NCBI RefSeq assembly: GCF_001995215.1
Contig: NZ_MUXN01000029.1
Location: 1-46,840 of the forward strand
Source: Amycolatopsis azurea DSM 43854
GTDB lineage: Bacteria > Actinomycetota > Actinomycetes > Mycobacteriales > Pseudonocardiaceae
Length of the DNA: 46,840 nt
Direction: 5' to 3'
Under the pieces are notes generated by a model that did not search any database, was not told the origin of the DNA, and saw only the letters and a program-made list of their open reading frames with translations. Positions within the stretch are counted from its first letter, which is position 1; the number at the start of each line of letters is the position of its first letter. Made by a program: the position numbers and the translations under genes. Positions 16,311 to 23,137 of this stretch are shown in pieces.

Positions 16311-17132
16311 ATGGTGCGAAACCTCAAGACTCGCGGACTCGCGGGCGAACTGGCGGCGGAGTTCGTCGGGACGATGATCCTCATCCTGTTCGGCTGCGGG
16401 GTGGTGGCTCAAGTCGTCGCGGGCGGCATCGGCGACCACGACAGCATCGCGTGGGCGTGGGGCATCGGCGTCACGCTGGGGATCTATGTGGCTTCACGGA
16501 TCAGCGGCGCGCATCTGAACCCCGCCATCACCGTGGCACTCGCGGTGTTCAAGGGCTTCTCGTGGCGCAAGGTCGCCCCGTACGCCTTGGCGCAGACCGC
16601 CGGCGCGTTCCTCGGCGCCCTGCTGGTGCGCTGGAACTACACCGAGGTGCTCAACGCGGCCGACCCCGGACTGACGATCAAGACCCAGGGCGTCTTTTCC
16701 ACCCTTCCGGGTAACGGAACCCTTCCGGTGGGTGACTGGGGCGCGTTCCGCGACCAGATCATCGGCACCGCCATCCTCGCCTTGGTGATCTTCGCCATCA
16801 CCGACCTCCGCAACACCGCGCCCGCCGCGAACCTCGCCCCGGTCGTCGTCGGCTTCCTCGTGGTCGCGATCGGCATGGCCTGGGGCACCAACGCCGGCTA
16901 CGCGATCAACCCCGCCCGCGACTTCGGCCCGCGGCTGATGTCCTGGCTCACCGGCTACGACACCGCGTTCACCGACCAGTACGGCTATCCGTACTGGTGG
17001 ATCCCGATCGTGGCCCCGATCGTCGGCGCGGTCATCGGCGGCGCGATCTACAAGTTCTTCATCGAGCGTTACCTCCCCAGCGATCCCGCGCCGGAAGCCT
17101 TGCCCGCCAAGGATCTCGAAACCGCCGCCTGA
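16311..17132 (+). CDS. glpF: Glycerol facilitator (aquaglyceroporin)
   Basis: Inner-membrane channel of 273 aa in the MIP family with six membrane segments. Both pore boxes are present: SGAHLNPAIT in the first half and GYAINPARDFGPR in the second. The Asp after the second NPAR is the mark of glycerol-conducting rather than pure water channels. ATG 16311 has GGAGGA seven bases before it; the frame is open back to 16242 but that part is the promoter. First gene of glpF-glpK-glpD, 21 bp before glpK. Confidence 0.93.
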   Translation: MVRNLKTRGLAGELAAEFVGTMILILFGCGVVAQVVAGGIGDHDSIAWAWGIGVTLGIYVASRISGAHLNPAITVALAVFKGFSWRKVAPYALAQTAGAFLGALLVRWNYTEVLNAADPGLTIKTQGVFSTLPGNGTLPVGDWGAFRDQIIGTAILALVIFAITDLRNTAPAANLAPVVVGFLVVAIGMAWGTNAGYAINPARDFGPRLMSWLTGYDTAFTDQYGYPYWWIPIVAPIVGAVIGGAIYKFFIERYLPSDPAPEALPAKDLETAA

Positions 17133-17153
17133 GCCGTCCTCAAAGGAGAGAAC

Positions 17154-18671
17154 ATGCCTGACTACATCGGCGCCGTCGACCAGGGCACCACCAGCACGCG
17201 GTTCATGATCTTCGACCACGGCGGCAACGAGATCGCCCGCCACCAGCTGGAGCACGAGCAGATCCTGCCGAAGCCGGGCTGGGTCGAGCACGACGCGACC
17301 GAGATCTGGGAGCGGACCCGCTCGGTCATCGCCACCGCGCTCAACAAGGCGAAGCTGACCGCCGCCGACCTCGCCTCGCTCGGTATCACCAACCAGCGTG
17401 AGACCACCGTCGTCTGGAACCGCCGGACCGGGCGCCCGTACTGCAACGCGATCGTGTGGCAGGACACCCGCACCGACCGGATCGCCTCGGCGCTGGAGCG
17501 CGAGGGCAAGGGCGACGTCATCCGGCGCAAGGCGGGCCTGCCGCCCGCCACCTACTTCTCCGGCGGCAAGTTGCAGTGGATCCTGGAGAACGTCGACGGC
17601 GTCCGCGAAGACGCCGAGAAGGGCGACGCGCTTTTCGGCACCACCGACTCGTGGCTGATCTGGAACCTCACCGGCGGCCCCGACGGCGGCGTGCACGTGA
17701 CGGACCCGACCAACGCGTCGCGCACCATGCTCATGGACCTCGAAACGCTGGAGTGGGACGACGAACTGCTGTCGTTCTTCGGCGTCCCCAAGCAGATGCT
17801 GCCGTCGATCCGGCCGTCGTCGAACAACGGCCACTTCGGCGTCACCCGCGCGGACGGCCCGCTCGGTGGCGAGGTCGCCATCACAGGCGTGCTCGGCGAC
17901 CAGCAGGCAGCGACCGTCGGCCAGGTGTGCTTCCGCCCCGGCGAGGCCAAGAACACTTACGGCACCGGCAACTTCCTGCTGCTCAACACCGGGCACGAGG
18001 TCGTCCGCTCGAAGCACGGCCTGCTCACGACGCTGGCCTACCAGTTCGGCGACGACAAGCCGGTCTACGCGCTGGAAGGGTCCATCGCCGTCACCGGTTC
18101 CGCCGTGCAGTGGCTGCGCGATCAGCTGGGCATCATCAGCGGCGCGTCGCAGAGTGAAAGCCTCGCTCGGCAGGTCGAGGACAACGGCGGCGTCTACTTC
18201 GTCCCCGCGTTCTCCGGCCTTTTCGCGCCGTACTGGCGTTCGGACGCGCGCGGCGCGATCGTCGGCCTCACCCGCGCCACCACCAACGCGCATCTGGCGC
18301 GGGCGACGCTCGAAGCGATCTGCTACCAGACCCGCGACGTCGTCGAGGCCATGCAGAACGACTCCGGCGTCACGCTCGACGTGTTGCGGGTGGACGGTGG
18401 CGTGACCGCGAACGAACTGTGCATGCAGCTGCAGGCCGACATCCTCGGCGTGCCGGTGTCGAAGCCGGTCGTCGCCGAGACCACCGCGCTCGGAGCCGCC
18501 TACGCGGCGGGGCTGGCCGTCGGGTTCTGGAAGTCCACCGACGAGCTGGAACAGAACTGGAACGAGGACAAGCGCTGGGAGCCGTCCTGGACGGACGAAC
18601 AGCGCGCCGTGGGCTACGCGGGCTGGCAGAAGGCCGTCGGCCGCACGCTCGACTGGGTCGAGGTCGAGTGA
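17154..18671 (+). CDS. glpK: Glycerol kinase
   Basis: ATP-dependent kinase of 505 aa that phosphorylates glycerol entering through GlpF. It has the full FGGY pattern at normal length: AVDQGTTSTRF loop, HDATEIW, NQRETTVVWN, DSWLIWNL, GTGNFLLLNTG and RVDGGVTAN near the C-terminus. AAAGGAGAG precedes the ATG. It lies between glpF and glpD in one operon. It closely resembles the kinase half of the fused protein encoded at 13426-15378, so the locus has two kinases, one with and one without the hemerythrin tail. Confidence 0.95.
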   Translation: MPDYIGAVDQGTTSTRFMIFDHGGNEIARHQLEHEQILPKPGWVEHDATEIWERTRSVIATALNKAKLTAADLASLGITNQRETTVVWNRRTGRPYCNAIVWQDTRTDRIASALEREGKGDVIRRKAGLPPATYFSGGKLQWILENVDGVREDAEKGDALFGTTDSWLIWNLTGGPDGGVHVTDPTNASRTMLMDLETLEWDDELLSFFGVPKQMLPSIRPSSNNGHFGVTRADGPLGGEVAITGVLGDQQAATVGQVCFRPGEAKNTYGTGNFLLLNTGHEVVRSKHGLLTTLAYQFGDDKPVYALEGSIAVTGSAVQWLRDQLGIISGASQSESLARQVEDNGGVYFVPAFSGLFAPYWRSDARGAIVGLTRATTNAHLARATLEAICYQTRDVVEAMQNDSGVTLDVLRVDGGVTANELCMQLQADILGVPVSKPVVAETTALGAAYAAGLAVGFWKSTDELEQNWNEDKRWEPSWTDEQRAVGYAGWQKAVGRTLDWVEVE

Positions 18672-18694
18672 GCCCGATGAAGAGGAGGAACACA

Positions 18695-20389
18695 GTGACA
18701 CCCGTACCGCTTTCCCCGGTCTACCGGGCCGAGACGCTGCGCAAACTCGCTCGCGAAGAGATCGACGTGCTGGTCGTCGGCGGGGGAGTGACCGGTGCCG
18801 GCGTCGCGCTCGACGCGGCGTCGCGCGGGCTCTCCGTCGCGCTCGTCGAGGCCCGTGACTTCGCCGCCGGGACGTCCAGCCGGTCGTCGAAGCTGATCCA
18901 TGGTGGGTTGCGCTACCTGGAGAACCTGGACTTCAAGCTGGTGCGCGAGGCGCTGAAGGAACGCAGCCTGCTGCTGCAGACCCTCGCGCCGCATCTGGTG
19001 CGCCCGGTGAAGTTCCTGGTGCCGCTCAAGCACCGGGTCTGGGAGCGCGGGTACATCGGCGCGGGTGTCACGCTTTACGACACCCTCGGCGGGGCTCGCG
19101 CGCTGCCGAGGCACCGGCATCTGTCCAAGCGCGGCGCGGGCAAGGTCGCTCCCGGTCTCGCCGACGACGCCCTGATCGGCGCCATCCAGTACTACGACGC
19201 CCAGGTCGACGACGCCCGCCACACGATGACGATCGCGCGGACCGCGGCCGAGCAAGGTGCTTCCGTCCTCACCCGGGCGCGCGTGACGTCGTTGATCCGT
19301 GACGGCGAACGCGTCGTCGGCGCCAAGGTCGTCGACCGCGAGAGCGGCGCGGAGATCGAGGTCCGGGCGAAGACGGTCGTCGCGGCCACTGGCGTGTGGA
19401 GCGACGACATGGCCGAGGCGGCGGGCATCCCCGCGCCGTTCACCGTGCGCGCGTCCAAGGGCATCCACCTGGTGGTGCCGCGCGAGAAGATCGACCTGGA
19501 CACCGGGCTGATCCTGCGCACCGAGAAGAGCGTGCTGTTCGTCATCCCGTGGGGACGGCACTGGATCGTCGGCACCACCGACACCGAATGGGACCTCGAC
19601 CGCGAGCACCCGGCGGCCAGCCAGGCGGACGTCGACTACGTGCTCGATCACCTCAACGCGGTCCTGCGCACGCCGATCACCGCCGACGACATCGAAGGCG
19701 TGTACGCCGGGCTTCGGCCGCTGCTGGCCGCGAAGGCGACGTCGACGACGAAGCTGTCGCGGGAGCACGCCGTGGCGCATCCGGTGCCGGGGCTGGTGAT
19801 CGTGGCCGGCGGCAAGTACACGACGTACCGGGTGATGGCCGCCGACGCGGTCGACGTCGCGGTCGAGGACCTCGGCCGTCCGGCGCCGTCGTCGTGGACC
19901 GAGCGGCTGCCGATCGTCGGGGCGACGGGCTACCACGAACTGTGGGGCGCGCGGCACGCGCTGGTCCAGCGCACGGGCCTGCCGATCCGCCGGATCGAGC
20001 ACCTGCTCCAGCGCTACGGCACCGCGATCGAGGACATCCTGGAGTCGATCTCGGACCGTCCCGAACTGGGCGAGCCGATCCCGGGGACGGCGGAGTACCT
20101 CAAGGCGGAGGCCGTCTACGCCGTCTCGCACGAGGGCGCGCTGCACCTGGAGGACGTCCTGACGCGCCGCACCCGGATCTCCATCGAGGAGCGGGACCGT
20201 GGCGTGACGGCCGCGCCGGTGGTGGCCGAGCTGATGGCGCCGCTGCTGGGCTGGGACTCGCACCGGCAGGAGCGCGAGGTCGCCAACTACCTCGCGCGGG
20301 TCGAGGCGGAGCGTTCCGCCCAGGCCCAGCCGGACGACGAGGCGGCGAACGCCAGCCGTCTCGCCGCCCCCGCTCTGCTGCCCAGCTGA
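18695..20389 (+). CDS. glpD: Glycerol-3-phosphate dehydrogenase, FAD-dependent
   Basis: Membrane-associated flavoenzyme of 564 aa that oxidises glycerol-3-phosphate to dihydroxyacetone phosphate and feeds electrons to quinone. VLVVGGGVTGAGVALDA (about 25-41) is the FAD motif, followed by SSRSSKLIHGGLRYLE, typical of GlpD, and later VAGGKYTTYR. The C-terminal part is the GlpD helical cap. GTG 18695 is preferred: AGGAGGAA lies just upstream. An in-frame ATG at 18677 contains that ribosome site, so it is less likely. Last gene of the glp operon; a long hairpin starts right after the stop. Confidence 0.93.
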   Translation: MTPVPLSPVYRAETLRKLAREEIDVLVVGGGVTGAGVALDAASRGLSVALVEARDFAAGTSSRSSKLIHGGLRYLENLDFKLVREALKERSLLLQTLAPHLVRPVKFLVPLKHRVWERGYIGAGVTLYDTLGGARALPRHRHLSKRGAGKVAPGLADDALIGAIQYYDAQVDDARHTMTIARTAAEQGASVLTRARVTSLIRDGERVVGAKVVDRESGAEIEVRAKTVVAATGVWSDDMAEAAGIPAPFTVRASKGIHLVVPREKIDLDTGLILRTEKSVLFVIPWGRHWIVGTTDTEWDLDREHPAASQADVDYVLDHLNAVLRTPITADDIEGVYAGLRPLLAAKATSTTKLSREHAVAHPVPGLVIVAGGKYTTYRVMAADAVDVAVEDLGRPAPSSWTERLPIVGATGYHELWGARHALVQRTGLPIRRIEHLLQRYGTAIEDILESISDRPELGEPIPGTAEYLKAEAVYAVSHEGALHLEDVLTRRTRISIEERDRGVTAAPVVAELMAPLLGWDSHRQEREVANYLARVEAERSAQAQPDDEAANASRLAAPALLPS

Positions 20390-20478
20390 CGTGGGCTGAA
20401 GGGGCCCTTCACCGCATGTGACGCGGCGAAGGGCCCTTTCGTCGCGTCACATGCGGGCATGGTTCCCTTCAGCCCACG
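20390..20478. terminator. 89-bp nested inverted repeat between convergent genes
   Basis: The outer arms 20390-20403 and 20465-20478 are perfect (CGTGGGCTGAAGGG), and an inner pair CCGCATGTGACGCG with its complement is also perfect, with AAGGGCCCTT at the tip. The structure fills the gap between glpD and the convergent oxidoreductase gene almost exactly and is probably a bidirectional terminator. Confidence 0.7.
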
Positions 20479-20479
20479 G

Positions 20480-21211
20480 CTACTTCAGCCAGTCGAGGTA
20501 GCGGGTCGCGGCGATGCGGGCGCCCTCCCTGGTGGTGAGCACGTCACCGGAGACGGCGGAGAACATGCCCGCGGTCTCGTCGGTGGTCACCGAACGCGTG
20601 TCTCCCTTGACGGACAAGGTGATCCGGCCCAGTTCGTCGAGCGGGTAGACGTCCGGGCCGCCGACGTCGAGCGTGCCGTTCAGCGGCTTCCCCGCCGAGA
20701 CCTCGGACACCGCGGCGGCGACGTCGGCCGCCGCGATCGGCTGGATCGGCGTGCTGGGCAGGCGGACCGTGGTCTCGTCGGCGGTCCAGGACAGGACCGC
20801 GTCGACGAACTCCATGAACTGCGTGGCGCGGACGATCGAGTAGGGGAGGCCGCTTTCCTTGAGGATGTCCTCCTGCAGCGTCTTCGCGCGGTAGTAATCG
20901 AGCTGGGGGACCTGGTCGACGCCGACGATCGACAGGATCACGAAGTGCCCGGTGCTCGCCTTCTTCGCCGCGGCCACGAGGTTGTCCATCGACGTCCGGA
21001 AGAACGTGGGGGAGGCGTCGTCGAAGGTCGGCGAGTTCGTGAGGTTGACGACCACGTCGGCGCCGTCGAGCGCGGCGTCCAGCCCCTGGCCGGTGAGCAG
21101 GTCGACCCCGGTGGACGGCGAATGCGGCACGGCCTCGTGCCCGGCCTCGTTCAGGTTCCGCACGACCTGCGAACCGATCAGCCCGGTCCCGCCGATGATC
21201 GCGAATTTCAT
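20480..21211 (-). CDS. NAD(P)-binding Rossmann-fold oxidoreductase (NmrA/atypical SDR type)
   Basis: Protein of 243 aa starting MKFAIIGGTGLIGSQVV, a TGxxGxxG-type dinucleotide site, followed by VVNLTNSP and YYRAKTLQEDIL, where the Tyr and Lys correspond to the weak catalytic pair of atypical SDRs. Sequence type matches NAD(P)H-binding NmrA-like proteins, often quinone or redox-linked. AGGAAGGG precedes ATG 21211. It is divergent from an Rrf2 regulator with two shared operator copies between them, so it is probably its target and responds to the same signal, perhaps nitrosative or oxidative stress. Substrate unknown. Confidence 0.75.
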   Translation of the reverse strand: MKFAIIGGTGLIGSQVVRNLNEAGHEAVPHSPSTGVDLLTGQGLDAALDGADVVVNLTNSPTFDDASPTFFRTSMDNLVAAAKKASTGHFVILSIVGVDQVPQLDYYRAKTLQEDILKESGLPYSIVRATQFMEFVDAVLSWTADETTVRLPSTPIQPIAAADVAAAVSEVSAGKPLNGTLDVGGPDVYPLDELGRITLSVKGDTRSVTTDETAGMFSAVSGDVLTTREGARIAATRYLDWLK

Positions 21212-21244
21212 GACGCAGCGCCCTTCCTCGATGGGCGTCCGCTA

Positions 21245-21294
21245 ACTCGGACACCTCATGTCCGGAATAATACTCGGATACATTATGTCCGAGT
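21245..21294. promoter_or_regulatory. Two Rrf2 operator copies
   Basis: ACTCGGA-N9-TCCGGAA (21245-21267) and ACTCGGA-N9-TCCGAGT (21272-21294) are 27 bp apart. The second is a perfect 7-bp inverted repeat and the first differs at two positions; the spacers CACCTCATG and TACATTATG are also alike. They lie between the divergent oxidoreductase and Rrf2 genes. Confidence 0.65.
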
Positions 21295-21319
21295 CAAGAG
21301 GCGAGTTAGAGTGATCCGG

Positions 21320-21799
21320 GTGAAGATGTCCGGCGGAGTCGAATGGGCTCTGCACTGCTGTGTCGTGCTGACCTCGGTCGACGAACCCGCGCCCGCCGCG
21401 CGCCTGGCGCAACTGCACGACGTCTCGCCCAGCTACCTCGCGAAGCAGCTTCAGGCCCTTTCGCGGGCCGACCTCATCCGGTCGGTGCAGGGGAAGGCCG
21501 GCGGCTACGTCCTCACCCGGCCGCCCTCGGAGATCACGGTGCTCGACGTCGTCGAGGCCATCGACGGGCCTGGTCCGGCCTTCAGCTGCACCGAGATCCG
21601 TCAGCGTGGCCCGATGGCGACGCCGCCCGAAGCGTGCACCGCGCCGTGTGCGATCAGCCGCGCGATGGCGAACGCCGAAGCCCAGTGGCGGGCGGCGTTG
21701 CGCGCGGTATCGATCGCGGATCTGGCCGACGACGTCAGGGGTGACTACGGCCCGGGCGCCCTGGCGGGGATCGGCGCCTGGTTCAAGGCCGAGGGGTAG
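21320..21799 (+). CDS. Rrf2-family transcriptional regulator
   Basis: Regulator of 159 aa. KMSGGVEWALHCCVVL is the conserved Rrf2 opening, then a winged helix (SPSYLAKQLQALSRADLI) and the KAGGYVLTRPPSEITVLDVVEAIDG wing split here as KAGGYVLTRP and LDVVEAIDG. Cysteines at FSCTEI, EACTAPC and an unusual CC at the N-terminus could hold an iron-sulfur cluster or act as a thiol switch; the spacing (x14, x3) differs from IscR/NsrR. GTG 21320 is chosen to give the family N-terminus; GTG 21311 is also possible. The stop TAG at 21797-21799 sits at the base of a hairpin. Confidence 0.8.
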   Translation: MKMSGGVEWALHCCVVLTSVDEPAPAARLAQLHDVSPSYLAKQLQALSRADLIRSVQGKAGGYVLTRPPSEITVLDVVEAIDGPGPAFSCTEIRQRGPMATPPEACTAPCAISRAMANAEAQWRAALRAVSIADLADDVRGDYGPGALAGIGAWFKAEG

Positions 21800-21877
21800 C
21801 TGAAGGGGACTTTCCCCGCATGTCATGCGAGGAAAGCGCCCTTCACCGCGTGAGATGAGGGGAAAGTCCCCTTCAGC
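21799..21877. terminator. Hairpin with 19-bp perfect outer stem at convergent ends
   Basis: The arms 21799-21817 and 21859-21877 (GCTGAAGGGGACTTTCCCC) are perfectly complementary. The stem begins in the stop codon of the Rrf2 gene and contains the stop codon of the convergent NmrA-type gene (21873-21875), a compact bidirectional terminator. The outer word GCTGAAGGG recurs in the hairpin at 20390-20478. Confidence 0.7.
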
Positions 21878-22679
21878 CCCGGAACCGGTCCACGTGCTCG
21901 CCGACCCACTGCGCGAACGTCCGGGCCGGACGGCCGAGCACCCGCTCGACCGTGTGGTCCACGGTCCGCGCCTCCACGGGCGGATCGCTGTGCCAGCCGA
22001 TCACGTATTCGGCGTCCGCCGCCGAGACGCCGTCGGCCAGTAGCCGGTCGATCGCCTGCTGCCGCGTGATCTGTTCCAGGCCGATGTCGCGGCCCAGTGC
22101 GGTGCCCAGGATCGCGATCCGCTCACGCGTGGTCAGGGATTCCGGTCCGGTGAGGTTGTAGACCTTGCCCGAGTGCCCGTCCTCGACGAGCGCGGTGGCG
22201 GCGACGGCGCCGATGTCGGCCTCGTGCACCACCGCGCTGGGCAGGTCGAAGGGCTCGCGGACCAAGCCCTCGGCGCGGATCGAATCGGTCCAGGTGAGGG
22301 CGTTGGACATGAACTCCTGGGGCTCCAGCCGCGTCCATTCCACGCCCGACTCGGTCATGGCCTGTTCCGTCGGCCCGACGTAGCCGCCCCACACGATCGT
22401 CATCCGCCGCACGCCCGCGTCCACGGCGCGTTTGACCAGGTCGGCGCCGACATCGGCGAGGCCGGCCGTCGCGGTGATGTGCAGCCGGGTGACGCCGTCC
22501 AGTGCTTCGGTCAGCGTTTCGGGTGCGGTGTGCGTGCCCCGCGCCAGTTCGACGCCCGCCGGAAGCCGGGCTTCGGCGGGGTTCCTGCTGAGTGCCCGGA
22601 CGCGTTCCCCGCGGCGGACGAGTTCGGCCACCACGTGGCGGCCGGTGTTCCCGGTGGCCCCGGTTACCAAGACGGTCAT
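21873..22679 (-). CDS. NmrA-family NAD(P)-binding protein
   Basis: Protein of 268 aa beginning MTVLVTGATGNTGRHVVAEL, the GxxGxxG site of NmrA/atypical SDR proteins. It lacks a clear Tyr-x-x-x-Lys pair, as many NmrA-like proteins do; GGYVGPTEQAMTESG and the late NLTGPESLTTRERI match the quinone-oxidoreductase-like (QOR2-type) branch. AAGGGAAT precedes ATG 22679. Role may be NAD(P) redox sensing or quinone reduction. The upstream, divergent small membrane protein may share a promoter region. Confidence 0.75.
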   Translation of the reverse strand: MTVLVTGATGNTGRHVVAELVRRGERVRALSRNPAEARLPAGVELARGTHTAPETLTEALDGVTRLHITATAGLADVGADLVKRAVDAGVRRMTIVWGGYVGPTEQAMTESGVEWTRLEPQEFMSNALTWTDSIRAEGLVREPFDLPSAVVHEADIGAVAATALVEDGHSGKVYNLTGPESLTTRERIAILGTALGRDIGLEQITRQQAIDRLLADGVSAADAEYVIGWHSDPPVEARTVDHTVERVLGRPARTFAQWVGEHVDRFRG

Positions 22680-22820
22680 AGGTGATTCCCTTCGTTCTCC
22701 GCGAAGGTAAAAGCTCAAGCAATGTGGAGGTCAAGTGAGCCGGTCAGGAATCGAGAAGCGTCGGAGCGCACGGAATCCCTAGCGTCGTCGCCACACGCAA
22801 AACGACTCCAGGAGGTTCTC

Positions 22821-23042
22821 GTGAGCAAGCGGATCCGGACGTTCCACCGGTGGACGTCGCTCGTCTTCGTCGCCACCGTCATCGTCTGCTTCGTCGTCAT
22901 CGCGCTGGGCAGTTCGGCCCAATGGGTGCTCTACACGCCACTGCCGCCGCTCTTCCTGCTGATGTTCAGCGGGCTCTACCTGTTCGCGCTGCCGTACACC
23001 GCCAAGCGGCGTGGGCGGCGCGCGGTGACGGACGCGTCTTAG
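22821..23042 (+). CDS. Small two-helix membrane protein
   Basis: Protein of 73 aa with GTG 22821 and AGGAGG five bases upstream, which rules out the longer frame from 22722. Two hydrophobic segments (about residues 11-31 and 38-57) are separated by a short loop with a P-L-P-P turn, and the C-terminus is basic (KRRGRR), so both ends are probably cytoplasmic. I do not recognise a function. It stands alone between the divergent NmrA-type gene and the secreted glucosidase. Confidence 0.65.
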   Translation: MSKRIRTFHRWTSLVFVATVIVCFVVIALGSSAQWVLYTPLPPLFLLMFSGLYLFALPYTAKRRGRRAVTDAS

Positions 23043-23137
23043 TTTATGACAAAAATTAACGGTCCCCGTACCTGTCCGAAACTCTTGACGCCGCCGCCCG
23101 GTCCGGTGAAGATCGGCCGGTCCCCGCCTCCCGCAGA

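Noticed and set aside
16494..18701. 735-codon minus-strand frame across glpF/glpK
   Set aside because: Antisense shadow of two certain glycerol genes; no start signal or motif.
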